The position numbers were made by a program, and so were the translations under genes. Under the pieces are notes generated by a model. It was not told where the DNA came from, did not search any database, and worked only from the letters and a program-made list of their open reading frames with translations. Source: Acidobacteriota bacterium (GTDB lineage: Bacteria; Acidobacteriota; Blastocatellia; Pyrinomonadales; Pyrinomonadaceae). Taken from it: DNA of 59,884 nt. The stretch's first letter is position 1. Each line of letters opens with the position of its first letter. Of the stretch, positions 40,582 through 49,868 are shown piece by piece. The DNA is taken from contig QHXR01000023.1 in NCBI GenBank assembly GCA_003223025.1, forward strand, positions 1 to 59,884. Reading direction: 5' to 3'.

Positions 40582-43395
40582 CTACGGTACGTACGCATTC
40601 GGCAGCGGACGATCACCGTTCGAACCGAACTGCACGATCTGTGTTCCGGCTGTTGTTCTCGAGATGAACCATGTCGCACTCGATGGACGGAACACCGTTA
40701 CGTCGAACTTGCCGTCGCCGTCATAATCACCGGGAGCGACGACATCGCCGTTCGTTCCGAACGGGAATCCGTAGAACGAGAAGTCTTCGCTTCGAACGAT
40801 GAGCCATTCACCTGTCGATGGTCTCCAGATCGCAATGTCCGCTTTTCCGTCGCCGGTATAATCGCCTTGAACCGGCTTATCGGAATTAGCACCGAACTGC
40901 ATCGCGAGAAGTCCCGCCGTCGAACGCTGCACCCACCACTCGGCTCCGCCCGCGGCCTGTCGGAAGATCCCGACATCTGCTTTCCCGTCTGCGTCGTAGT
41001 CGGAGACGACCGGAGAATCGCCGGTGATTCCAAACTGGAATATCCGAGTCGGAGCGCCGGATGACTGAGAGATAAACCAATTCGAGTTCGATGGCCGATA
41101 TACCGCGAAGTCTGCTTTCCCATCCGCATCGTAATCCGCGGGAACGGGAACGTCACCGTTCGTTCCGAACGGAAGCGCGAAGAACGAGAAGTCCTCGGAT
41201 CGCAGCACGTACCATTCACCCGAGCTCGGTCTAAAGAACGCGATGTCAGATTTTCCATCTCCGGTGAAATCGGCCGGTGCGATGACATCAGTCGACGCAC
41301 CGAACTGCAGTGCGAAAGTCTGACCGTTTCCGCTTCGATTGATCCACCATTCTCCGCCGCTCGGACGAAAAATTCCGATATCGGTTTTGCCGTCGCCATC
41401 GAAATCGAACGGAGCCGATTCGACCGCGGCTTCGCTGCCGAAGATCGTGAACTGAAACAATCGTGATACGGAAAATCCATTCGCCGCAGCGGGATCGGTC
41501 ACGTACCAACGACCATAGAAAGTCTGTCCAATCAGAGCCGGATTATTCGGTATCGATAAATTCGCCGACCCGTAACCGTTCCCGCCACCGCTTCCCGCGA
41601 GATTCAGTTCGACTCGTGCGAACGATCCGTTCGCAGGAATGCTCGCACCAGCTCCGGGATCCGACGATCCGATCACGACAACCGCGTGGGCGGCGCCGAG
41701 TGCTCCGTTGACCGCGACCGTGAAGCTCGGATTTCCGACCAGCGGCGGTTCGAGGGCGATCGCACCGGGAGTATAGCCACCCGATCCGGCTCGACCGGTT
41801 CCGCTTATGACAGGAATGCGATTCGATTCGGTGTAGAGATGCGGGCGGTCGAATGGCGGCAACTCGAGCCGGACGCGTTCGTCGGTCAAAGGGCGTTTGA
41901 GGAATGCCGCAAGACTCGCTTTTCGCTGCTCCGTGAGGTTTAGCGGACGCATGATGCTGTCGACATTCGGCTGATCCGGAAAATCGCCGCCGCGATTATA
42001 AAATTCGACGACGTCTTCCATCGTCGCGAACCGGCCGTTGTGCATGAACGGTCCATGCAGTTCGCCATTCCTCAGGTTCGGCGTTTTGAACTCGCCGTCG
42101 TTATTTACGTTGTTCGTTATCGCGCCTCGTCCGCGGTCCTCGACCGCCAACCGAACACCGATGTTATGAAACCGCGCATCGCTTAGGAGCGAACCGCTGT
42201 GACAGATGTTGCAGGAGTTTTCAAAAAAGAGATTTAACCCTTCGTCTTCAGCGGGCGTCAGCGGAGTTCCGATTCCCTCGGCCCATTTGTCGAGCGGAGT
42301 GCGATCGGAAAAAAGCGTTCTTTCATGCGTCGCGATCGCCATCGAGATCCGGGCCGGAGTTATGTCCGGCGATCCAAATGCTTCGTCGAAAAGTTCGGCG
42401 TACGAACGTCCATCAATCCACATGCTCAGACCGGAAGGAATATTTTGCGCCAAGGCGAGCGGTCGCGATGCGGCGACACGAGCGGCAACTTGCGGCCAGT
42501 CGCGTCCGGTGTGCCCCATCTCTGCGGGTGAAACCGGGGGGCCCGAGGACTGACTTTCTAATCCTGCCCTTCCGTTGAGAAGCAACACACCGGAAACCGG
42601 ATCATTAAAGACATCGCCTGCGCGGCCGTCCCAGAAGAGTCCGTTTCGAGCGTATCCCGCGTTCAAATAAGACGGACTCTTGCGACCTGTCACCTGCAGT
42701 CCCATTCCGAAAAGCGGGGACCAGCCATAGTTTCCGTCCGCATAATTGACCGGGACACCAGGCGATCCGAAGATGTCGTCTGCGGTTCCGAACGTATTGT
42801 CATAGCCGGCATTCCTTGTTTGATCGGAAGTCCGCGGGTCCGACCCGCCTTCCGCCGGGCGGTGACAAGTGCCGCATGCGGCGGTTTTCGTCGACGACAA
42901 CTGCTCATCCCAAAATAGAGTTTTTCCAAGATACGCTTTCGCGGCCGTCACCGGATTTCCGATCGGTGCAACCGGCGGCTGAAGCGCCGTGATCGGCGGA
43001 CCCGCGTCGTTGCCTACCGCACGCACGCCTTGGTCACCGTTGCTGAAAGCGCTCACGGTCTGTGTATTTTCGCCCCGGACCCAATAGAAATATTGTTGGC
43101 CTATCGCCGCGGAGGTGTCGAAGAAATAATTCGCTTGCGTTGTGCCGACATCCGTCGCGGTCGCCGTGTCGTTGATCGTATTTCGAAATATCCGGTAGGT
43201 CGTCGCGCCGCGTATCGGCTGCCAGTGAACTCCGACCTTCGACGCATAATCGCCATCGGATGCCGTGAGCCCGGTCGGATTCGCAAGCGCTGATCCGGTC
43301 GCCCTACCCCTTACGGTCGAGCCCGGTTGATATGCCCAGACGCAAAAAGCCAAAAGCGAAAACAAAACGACTACGATGAATTTTAAACGCTGCAT
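40582..43395 (-). CDS. Diheme cytochrome c peroxidase fused to FG-GAP repeat domain
   Basis: A 937-aa secreted protein. Signal peptide 1-21; Fn3-like domain about 36-125 (TGLTASDGDYASKVGVHWQPIRG); diheme peroxidase/MauG-like domain about 145-535 with heme sites CGTCH (174-178) and CNICH (395-399), FWDEQLSSTKTAACGTC and HDG/HNGRF motifs (GPFMHNGRFATMEDVVEFYNRGG); then a beta region; then five or six FG-GAP/VCBS-type repeats from about 655 to the end (DFDGDGKTDIGIFRPSGGEWW, DYDADGKADFAVYRPSNSNW). The C-terminal part should form a Ca-binding propeller, as in integrin alpha chains. Diheme peroxidases reduce H2O2 or modify proteins in the periplasm. The fusion to a propeller suggests cell-surface location or protein binding. 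It is a lone gene. Confidence 0.9.
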   Translation of the reverse strand: MQRLKFIVVVLFSLLAFCVWAYQPGSTVRGRATGSALANPTGLTASDGDYASKVGVHWQPIRGATTYRIFRNTINDTATATDVGTTQANYFFDTSAAIGQQYFYWVRGENTQTVSAFSNGDQGVRAVGNDAGPPITALQPPVAPIGNPVTAAKAYLGKTLFWDEQLSSTKTAACGTCHRPAEGGSDPRTSDQTRNAGYDNTFGTADDIFGSPGVPVNYADGNYGWSPLFGMGLQVTGRKSPSYLNAGYARNGLFWDGRAGDVFNDPVSGVLLLNGRAGLESQSSGPPVSPAEMGHTGRDWPQVAARVAASRPLALAQNIPSGLSMWIDGRSYAELFDEAFGSPDITPARISMAIATHERTLFSDRTPLDKWAEGIGTPLTPAEDEGLNLFFENSCNICHSGSLLSDARFHNIGVRLAVEDRGRGAITNNVNNDGEFKTPNLRNGELHGPFMHNGRFATMEDVVEFYNRGGDFPDQPNVDSIMRPLNLTEQRKASLAAFLKRPLTDERVRLELPPFDRPHLYTESNRIPVISGTGRAGSGGYTPGAIALEPPLVGNPSFTVAVNGALGAAHAVVVIGSSDPGAGASIPANGSFARVELNLAGSGGGNGYGSANLSIPNNPALIGQTFYGRWYVTDPAAANGFSVSRLFQFTIFGSEAAVESAPFDFDGDGKTDIGIFRPSGGEWWINRSGNGQTFALQFGASTDVIAPADFTGDGKSDIAFFRPSSGEWYVLRSEDFSFFALPFGTNGDVPVPADYDADGKADFAVYRPSNSNWFISQSSGAPTRIFQFGITGDSPVVSDYDADGKADVGIFRQAAGGAEWWVQRSTAGLLAMQFGANSDKPVQGDYTGDGKADIAIWRPSTGEWLIVRSEDFSFYGFPFGTNGDVVAPGDYDGDGKFDVTVFRPSSATWFISRTTAGTQIVQFGSNGDRPLPNAYVP

Positions 43396-43575
43396 CGATA
43401 AAGGAGTCCTAACTTAATTACAAGAAACGTTTATTTGAAACGCAGATTCACAGATCGTGAGAACAAAACCCGAAGAGTTTATCATCCCGGGCCTGGCCTC
43501 TCAAGAACCAGCGGGTATAAACCTGCCATCGGCATCGGCTTTCAGGTCATCTCAGTTTCCGGTAGAATCGTCGCG

Positions 43576-45144
43576 ATGAAGAACTTTTTCCTGACTGCGA
43601 TCTTATTCACGACCGTGCTTGCGGGCTCGGCCATCGCCCAGACTCCGACCCCGACTCCCGTCGCAACTCCTGCGATCTCCACGGTTCGCTCCGGCGCACA
43701 GACCCTCCAAGACCTGCAGTCGAGGATTGCGAGCAGGCTTGCTTCGGCGGAGCTTCGTCGCGGTCAGGTCGGCGTCAAGATCGTGTCGCTGACAAGCGGG
43801 AAAGTCATTTTCGAGCAAAATTCTGAAAAGTATTTCATGCCCGCGTCGAACATGAAAAACTTTACGGTCGCGACGGCGATCGAAAAGCTCACACCCGATT
43901 TTCGTTTTGTGACGAGCGTGTTCGCCCCTGCGGCTCCGGATCCGACCGGGACTGTTAAGGGATCAGTTCGCATCTTTGGGCGCGGCGATGTGTCGATCTC
44001 GACGCGATTCTCCGAAGGCAACTATTACAAAGGACTCGATGATCTCGCCGACAAGATCGTTGCGGCCGGAGTAAAGCGGATCGAGGGAGATCTCATCGCG
44101 GACGAAACTTTCTTCTCCGGAAATCCGATTCCTGGCGAATGGGAGTTCGACGATCTTCAGTGGGATTACGGTGCGGAGATATCCGCGTTGCCGATAAACG
44201 ACAACGCAATCGATATCAGCGTAAAGCCGGGGCCGTCGGGATATTCGTGCGTCGTAAAAATGACGCCGTTCAATCCCGTCATCCGCATCATGAATCAGTG
44301 CGTCACGTCGGGTGCGGGAACTCTCCGCACACTCAAGATCGAAAAGAAAGTAGATCGCAACATTATCGAGATCACAGGATCGCTCCCGTCGGGGAATGCG
44401 GGATTCACCGGATCGGTTACAGTTTCACGACCGGCAGATTTGTTTGTCGCGCTGCTGAAGGAACGGTTAGCGGCGAAGGGCGTTGTCGTTACGGGACAGA
44501 CACGAGCCGTGAACGAGAAGCCGATCGGACAGCCCGAACCGTCAGTCGAAATCGCGAAGCTCGAATCACCGCCGCTCAGTCTGGTCGCGCAAAAGACGAT
44601 GAAGCCGAGCCAGAACATGTACACCGAAACGCTGCTCTGGACGCTCGGTGAAAATGCGCGGGCAGCGATGGCCGCTCCGGGAGGCGGGACGGTTACAAGC
44701 ACGGCGACGAGCGCGGATCTTGGACTATCGGCAGTGAAAAGGTTTCTCGTAGAGATCGGCGTCGCGCCGGACGGCATCATTCAACACGACGGAAGCGGTT
44801 TGTCGCGACATAATCTGATCACTCCGGCCGCGGTCGTCCAGCTTTACACATACATGGGAAAGCAGAGCAGATTCTCGCAAGCATGGCGCGAGAGTTTGAC
44901 GATCGGCGGTGTCGATGGAACTCTTCGAAATCGATTCAAAGGAACTCGCGCTGCGGGAAATGATCGAGGTAAGACGGGTACGATCGAACAGGTTTCGGCT
45001 CTGTCGGGTTATGTGAGAACGGCGGCGGGGGAAGAGCTTGTTTTTTCGATGGTCGTAAATGGAGTGAACGAAACTTCGATGCGTACGTCAGCGATGGATG
45101 AGGTCGTCGTGAGCCTCGCAAACTTTGATGGGAAGGTTGATTAA
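43576..45144 (+). CDS. dacB: D-alanyl-D-alanine carboxypeptidase/endopeptidase (PBP4, S13)
   Basis: A 522-aa S13 penicillin-binding protein that trims or cleaves peptidoglycan cross-links in the periplasm. Signal peptide ends at AIA-QT (residue 21), followed by a Thr-Pro-rich stretch. The active-site motifs are SxxK (S91-NMK94 in MPASNMKN), SxN (SGLSRHN) and KTG (GKTGTIEQVSALSGY). The large insert between SxxK and SxN, typical of PBP4, is present. I start at ATG 43576, giving a proper signal peptide; the frame runs 47 codons further upstream without homology. Confidence 0.93.
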   Translation: MKNFFLTAILFTTVLAGSAIAQTPTPTPVATPAISTVRSGAQTLQDLQSRIASRLASAELRRGQVGVKIVSLTSGKVIFEQNSEKYFMPASNMKNFTVATAIEKLTPDFRFVTSVFAPAAPDPTGTVKGSVRIFGRGDVSISTRFSEGNYYKGLDDLADKIVAAGVKRIEGDLIADETFFSGNPIPGEWEFDDLQWDYGAEISALPINDNAIDISVKPGPSGYSCVVKMTPFNPVIRIMNQCVTSGAGTLRTLKIEKKVDRNIIEITGSLPSGNAGFTGSVTVSRPADLFVALLKERLAAKGVVVTGQTRAVNEKPIGQPEPSVEIAKLESPPLSLVAQKTMKPSQNMYTETLLWTLGENARAAMAAPGGGTVTSTATSADLGLSAVKRFLVEIGVAPDGIIQHDGSGLSRHNLITPAAVVQLYTYMGKQSRFSQAWRESLTIGGVDGTLRNRFKGTRAAGNDRGKTGTIEQVSALSGYVRTAAGEELVFSMVVNGVNETSMRTSAMDEVVVSLANFDGKVD

Positions 45145-45147
45145 ACT

Positions 45148-45333
45148 TTGCGACGCGGAGAGAGGCAGCGACGCGGGGACGCGGAGAGGCGGTCTGTCGA
45201 TGCGACGCGTTGACGCGGCGATAAGAAAAATGCGGTGACTCGGAGCATTCTCCGCGTCACCGCGTCTCTTTTTTTCGCCGCGTCGCGACAGAAATCCCCG
45301 CGTCACCGCGTCTCTTTTTCACCGTGTCGCAAA
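45148..45333. repeat. Repeat family F, copy in dacB-RRM spacer
   Basis: GACGCGGAGAG and GACGCGGGGACGCGGAGAGG on the left are mirrored by CCGCGTCACCGCGTCTC (twice) on the right. The array fills the whole spacer between convergent genes and matches the linker of nrdJ at 39817-39931. Confidence 0.85.
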
Positions 45334-45336
45334 GGA

Positions 45337-45690
45337 CTACCAGCGGTCGCGTCCACCGCCTCCGCCACCACCGTTGTATCCTCCGCCTCCGCCGCGTCCA
45401 CCACGACCGCCGCCACCACCACCGCCGAAACCACCACGATCTTCTCTCGGACGAGCTTCGTTCACGACGATGTTTCGACCATCGTATTCCTGTCCGTTGA
45501 ACTGCGCGATCGCATTATTGGCGCTGTCTTCATCCGCCATTTCGACGAAACCAAAACCGCGTGAGCGGCCCGTCTCTTTATCAAAAACCACGTTCGCCGA
45601 CTCGACCGACCCCGCGGATGCAAAGTAATCCTGTAGATCTTCACTCGTCACGCGAAATGACAAGTTTCCAACGTAAAGTTTGTTACTCAT
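45337..45690 (-). CDS. Glycine-rich RRM RNA-binding protein
   Basis: A 117-aa protein with one RNA recognition motif (residues 3-80): RNP2 KLYVGNLSF, RNP1 RGFGFVEM. The tail of about 35 residues is almost only Gly and Arg (RGG type). Such small bacterial RRM proteins bind single-stranded RNA and are often cold-induced. AAAGGA lies 5 bp before the ATG. It converges on dacB across a tandem-repeat spacer. Confidence 0.93.
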   Translation of the reverse strand: MSNKLYVGNLSFRVTSEDLQDYFASAGSVESANVVFDKETGRSRGFGFVEMADEDSANNAIAQFNGQEYDGRNIVVNEARPREDRGGFGGGGGGGRGGRGGGGGYNGGGGGGGRDRW

Positions 45691-45894
45691 TTTCCTTTAT
45701 TTTCCGTTATCCAAGAGAAGCATGAAGGCAGGAAAGTATGGATCGAATTCGACGAGAACATGGTCCATGAATGCAGCGACGCACCCCACACAAAAAATTA
45801 AATGCTTCCGAAACTTTAACAGAACTCTCTACCGAACCGTGATCGTCGCTACGCTTACCGGACGGACGCATCTTTCGAGACACTAAGCGAGAGC

Positions 45895-45920
45895 AAAAAC
45901 AGGGCAAGTATGCCTGTTTT
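45895..45920 (-). terminator. Terminator of mpl
   Basis: On the minus strand AAAACAGG, loop, CCTGTTTT (45913-45920 with 45896-45903) followed by TTTGCTC. It is 43 bp past the mpl stop codon. Confidence 0.7.
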
Positions 45921-45962
45921 CGTCATTTTAGGCAAGAGTCAATCGAGCGCGAAATCGTCGAG

Positions 45963-47375
45963 TTATGGCGTGTTTTTCAGCACGTCAAGAACCTTGTCGT
46001 GGATGGCGCCGAAGCCGCCGTTGGACATGATCGCCACGACATCGCCCGCTTTTAATTCCGGCGTGAGATGCTCGACGATCGCGTCGGCATCCGGAAAACT
46101 CATCGCGGGTTTGCCCTGCATCTCGATGTCCTTTACCAGCTCGTCCGTGTCGAGAACCTTTCCGAGCTCACTCGCCTTCGACGTGTTGTAAACGCCTGCG
46201 ATGATGACGTAGTCGGCGTATGAGAATGCTTTGCCGTACGGCTCTTGAAAGATCGCGAGTCGCGAGGACCACGAACGCGGTTCGAAGACCGCGATCAGAC
46301 GTCGTCCGTCGTATTTCATTCGCAAAGCTTTTAGCGTTTCTTCGACGGCGGTAGGATGATGCGCAAAGTCGTCGATCACCGTCACGCCGCGGATCTCTCC
46401 GCGAACTTCAACGCGTCGCTTCACAGACTTGAATGTATGAAGCGCTTCCTGGATCTTCTCTTTAGAAATTCCCCACGCATCGGCGGCGATGATGACGGCC
46501 AGACAGTTACGAACGTTGAACTCGCCGATCAAGTGACTTTCGAATTCACCCCAGCTCGAGCCGTCTTTGAAAACCGTGAAGCGTGTCGTGTCACCCGAGA
46601 AGTCGATGTAACGCGCCTGCCACTTTGCATCGTCGCTAAGCCCGAACGTCTCGACCGTCGTGAAAAGCTTGCCGCTCATCTCGTCGAGCACTTCCTTTGC
46701 GACCGGCGAATCGATCCCGACGATGAGCCGTCCGTTTCCGGGTACGAGATTCATCAGGCGCGAGAACTGAAATTTTATTTCCTGAAGGTCGCGGTAGATA
46801 TCGGCGTGATCGAATTCGACATTGTTGACGATCGCGATCTCCGGCAAGTAGTGCATGAACTTCGGTTTTTTATCGAAGTACGCCGTGTCATACTCATCGC
46901 CCTCGATGACGAAGTGCTCGCCGTCCGTGACACGAAAGCTCGCATCGAAATTCTGCACGACGCCGCCGACGAGAAAGCTCGGATTCAAACCACCGACCTC
47001 ACACATCCACGTCGCGATGCTCGTCGTCGTTGTCTTACCGTGCGTTCCGGCGACAACAAGTGAGCGTCGTCCGCGGATGAATTCTTCCTTCACGATCTCG
47101 GCCTGCGAGCGGTAGCGGATCTTGCGGTTGAGAATTTCTTCGAGCTCGGGATTGCCCCGCGAGATTGCGTTGCCGACGACAACGCAGTCCGCGCCGATGT
47201 CGGCATTTTCTTTTTTGTAGCCGTTAAGAATTTCGATACCGAGCGCTTCGAGCTGCGTCGACATCGGCGGATATACATTCTGATCCGAGCCCGTAACTTT
47301 GTGACCGCGCGCCTGAAGCATTCCCGCGAGCGACGCCATAGCGGTCCCGCAAATTCCGATGAGGTGATAGTGCAT
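45963..47375 (-). CDS. mpl: UDP-N-acetylmuramate:L-Ala-gamma-D-Glu-meso-DAP ligase
   Basis: A 470-aa Mur-ligase family protein for peptidoglycan recycling: it joins the recovered tripeptide to UDP-MurNAc. Mpl-specific start MHYHLIGICGTAMASLAGMLQ, the ATP loop AGTHGKTTTTSIATWM, and the Mur-ligase motifs YDTAYFDKKPKF, NVEFDHADIY and DDFAHHPTAVEETLKALR are all present. It differs from MurC by the GTAMAS start. The ATG lies just beside an E-type repeat. The recycling role fits with dacB 800 bp away, though the genes are not co-transcribed. Confidence 0.94.
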   Translation of the reverse strand: MHYHLIGICGTAMASLAGMLQARGHKVTGSDQNVYPPMSTQLEALGIEILNGYKKENADIGADCVVVGNAISRGNPELEEILNRKIRYRSQAEIVKEEFIRGRRSLVVAGTHGKTTTTSIATWMCEVGGLNPSFLVGGVVQNFDASFRVTDGEHFVIEGDEYDTAYFDKKPKFMHYLPEIAIVNNVEFDHADIYRDLQEIKFQFSRLMNLVPGNGRLIVGIDSPVAKEVLDEMSGKLFTTVETFGLSDDAKWQARYIDFSGDTTRFTVFKDGSSWGEFESHLIGEFNVRNCLAVIIAADAWGISKEKIQEALHTFKSVKRRVEVRGEIRGVTVIDDFAHHPTAVEETLKALRMKYDGRRLIAVFEPRSWSSRLAIFQEPYGKAFSYADYVIIAGVYNTSKASELGKVLDTDELVKDIEMQGKPAMSFPDADAIVEHLTPELKAGDVVAIMSNGGFGAIHDKVLDVLKNTP

Positions 47376-47402
47376 GTTATTTAGCGGAGCTGCGACCTTC
47401 TC

Positions 47403-47559
47403 TGATCGCGTAGCGAGCAGATGCTTTTAGCAGTGGCCCTTCAGGCCACGGTAAGCCAAACCAGAAATCTCGTCGCGTCAGCGACGATTGATCTCATGCG
47501 TCGCCAACGCGACGCTTTGTGATTTTGCATCCTTCCGTGGCCTGAAGAGCCACGCTAAA
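47403..47559. repeat. Repeat family E, copy 1 (downstream of S46 peptidase)
   Basis: Begins GATCGCGTAGCGAGCAGATG and continues with GTGGCCCTTCAGGCCAC, CGTCGCGTCAGCGACG and GTGGCCTGAAGAGCCAC hairpins. About 155 bp, same orientation and order as copy 2 at 49671-49826. Confidence 0.88.
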
Positions 47560-47587
47560 TTCAAGGGACCGCTCACGCGGCCAAGAC

Positions 47588-49657
47588 TTATTTCCCGAGA
47601 AGTTCAACCACCAGTTCATTCGCGTCATAAACCTTCCGCAATGCTTCGAGGATGCCTGCCGAATGGACGCCGACGGCACGCGATCCTTCGGATTCGTCGA
47701 TGTACCAATAGCGATTCGAAAGTTTTTGAAGATTGCTGTCGAAGTTCAATCCGACGAGCTCGAGATTTCGATTGACGACGGGCGATCCGGAATTTCCCCC
47801 GATCGTGTCGGCGGAATAGACAAAATTCAGAGGCGTCGAAAGATCGACGCGATCTTTTCGCTCCCGCAAGCGCGGAGCAAGATTGAACGGAGGCTTCTCT
47901 TCGAATCCGAATGCCCGGTCGTAAAGCCCGAAGAAAGTCGTGCGGTACGGAACAAGCGTCGTATCTTCGTCATAGCCGAGGACGACACCCGAGCTCAATC
48001 GAAGCTGCGAATTTGCATCGGGCGGCATAGTTTTGCCGTAGACCGCGAATCGAGCTTCGGCGATCTTCGTTCCGTTTGCAGTTTCGACATTGCGGATGTT
48101 CTTCTCGTTCCAATCGCGCAACTCGCGAACGATCGGTTCGATACGCCGTGCAAATGTGATCAGCGGATCAGTCGATTTAATGATCGCGTCAGCCGGACCT
48201 TGGAAGAGTGACTTTCGAACTTCCGGATCGGTAAGCTTAGTTTCCTGAACCGCGCGGTGAATGACTTCAGCGGTAGTAGCGTCGCCAAAGGCCGCTCTTA
48301 TAAACGGATCGTTGTTTCCGAGTTCCTTCCGTGCCTCGTCGAACCATGCGGTAAGAACCGCTTCTTCCATGTCAGCATAGATCGGCCCGGGAGAAACGAT
48401 CGCCCTTTTCAGAGCGTCGAAACGCGCATCCGAATATTCCGGATATCGTTCCGAGTCCGGCTTTGATTTCTCGATTGAATAAGTGACGAGCTGTGACGTG
48501 AGAGTTCCCAGTCTTGAAACCGCGAGGGTCGAAAACGAAAGACGTTTCGCCATCGACGGCAAAGCATCGTACGCAGTCGCAATATTCGTCCACGCCGGTG
48601 CGTACTGCTTGTTCATCTCCGGACGCTGCGCAAGTTTGTCGCGAATGTCCTTTTCTTCGGCGACCTTTTTCGCAAACTGTCGAGGATTTAAGAGCCCGTC
48701 CTGCTGACCTGCAAGTCGCTTTAAAGAATTCGCGTAACCTCTTAGACCGGCGGACGCCTGACGAAATTGCTCATCACCGAGTCTCGAATATCGTTCGAGA
48801 CCGCCTCTTAGAGTCTCCCAGGTCTTTCGCTGTGACGGATTCCCGATATCCCGCTGGTACTTGAGCTGAGCGACCGTTAGCAGGCGAGCCGTTGCTCCGG
48901 GATAACCGGACACGACGACGAACTCGCCGTCCTTCGCTCCCGTCTCGGACCATTTGAAATAGTTCGGTGTGCTGGCCGGCTTGCCGTTTTCGTAAACCCG
49001 CAAAAATGCAAAGTCGAGATCGAACCGCGGAAAAGTAAAGTTGTCGTAATCGCCGCCGAAAAACGCCGCCTGCTCCTCGGGTGCCATGACGAGACGGACG
49101 TCCGTGTAGACCTTTGATTTGTAGAGCCAGTATTCTCCGCCGCTGTATAACGAAACCACCTCGCACTTCAACGCGGGCGTCGGACCGCACGACTTCTCGA
49201 TCGAGGCGATCTCGGCTTTACGTTTTGCCGCCATGTCCGCATCGTTCATTCCCGACTTGGCTGCGTCGTGCACACGGGCGCTGACATCATCATACGAAAG
49301 CAGAACCGTGATTTCGGCGTCAGGTGCTTTCAGTTCCTCGGCCTGCGTATGGGCGTAGAAACCGGTCTTCATCAAGTCGCGATCTTTTGTCGAAAGTTTT
49401 GTGATGAAGCTCGAGGCGACGTGATGATTTGTCGCGATCAATCCGTTCGGCGAGACAAACGCACCCGACGCACCGGGAAGCTTCGGCGATGCGAGTCGAA
49501 GCTTGTCGAGCCATTCCTTCGACGGTGCGAAACCGTAACGCTCTTTCCACAATTTCAAAGGCGGATTGTCGAACGTCCACATCCCGTCGTCGGCAAGGAT
49601 CGACAGATGCGCAAAAGAAATTGTCACGAGAATAATTACGGAAAGAAATCGTTTCAT
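47588..49657 (-). CDS. S46 dipeptidyl peptidase (DPP7/DPP11-type)
   Basis: A 689-aa exported peptidase that removes dipeptides from peptide N termini. Signal peptide about 1-21; the start of the mature part, DDGMWTFDNPPLKLWKERYGF, is the family hallmark. The chymotrypsin-like triad is visible: His in GLIATNHHVA, Asp in FPRFDLDFAF, nucleophile S623 in GGNSGSPVV. The specificity residue lies 18 after the nucleophile (Gly673 in DPP7, Arg673 in DPP11); here it is S641 in NFDSN, so acidic preference is unlikely. The gene is bracketed by direct copies of repeat E, 14 bp before its ATG and about 30 bp after its stop. No ribosome-binding site is evident. Confidence 0.93.
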   Translation of the reverse strand: MKRFLSVIILVTISFAHLSILADDGMWTFDNPPLKLWKERYGFAPSKEWLDKLRLASPKLPGASGAFVSPNGLIATNHHVASSFITKLSTKDRDLMKTGFYAHTQAEELKAPDAEITVLLSYDDVSARVHDAAKSGMNDADMAAKRKAEIASIEKSCGPTPALKCEVVSLYSGGEYWLYKSKVYTDVRLVMAPEEQAAFFGGDYDNFTFPRFDLDFAFLRVYENGKPASTPNYFKWSETGAKDGEFVVVSGYPGATARLLTVAQLKYQRDIGNPSQRKTWETLRGGLERYSRLGDEQFRQASAGLRGYANSLKRLAGQQDGLLNPRQFAKKVAEEKDIRDKLAQRPEMNKQYAPAWTNIATAYDALPSMAKRLSFSTLAVSRLGTLTSQLVTYSIEKSKPDSERYPEYSDARFDALKRAIVSPGPIYADMEEAVLTAWFDEARKELGNNDPFIRAAFGDATTAEVIHRAVQETKLTDPEVRKSLFQGPADAIIKSTDPLITFARRIEPIVRELRDWNEKNIRNVETANGTKIAEARFAVYGKTMPPDANSQLRLSSGVVLGYDEDTTLVPYRTTFFGLYDRAFGFEEKPPFNLAPRLRERKDRVDLSTPLNFVYSADTIGGNSGSPVVNRNLELVGLNFDSNLQKLSNRYWYIDESEGSRAVGVHSAGILEALRKVYDANELVVELLGK

Positions 49658-49670
49658 TTCAAAAAAGATT

Positions 49671-49826
49671 GATCGCGTAGCGAGCAGATGACTTTAGCCG
49701 TGGCCCTTAAGGCCACGGTGGGGACGATATTTGAACTCGTCGCGTAGCGACGATTGAATTCAGCCGACGCTAACGCGACGCGTGGTGACTCGAACGGCTC
49801 CCGTGGCAAGAAGGGCCACGGCGAAA
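49671..49826. repeat. Repeat family E, copy 2 (upstream of S46 peptidase)
   Basis: GATCGCGTAGCGAGCAGATG, CCGTGGCCCTTAAGGCCACGG, CGTCGCGTAGCGACG and CCGTGGCAAGAAGGGCCACGG, in the order of copy 1. It ends 43 bp before the aminotransferase stop and begins 14 bp from the peptidase start codon. Confidence 0.9.
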
Positions 49827-49868
49827 ATCTGTGGGCCGCTAAACGCAGCGAAATCCGATGCAAATAAT

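Noticed and set aside
45235-45564. Plus-strand frame rich in Ser/Thr/Ala opposite the RRM gene
   Set aside because: It is the antisense of the Gly-rich RRM tail and the F repeat.
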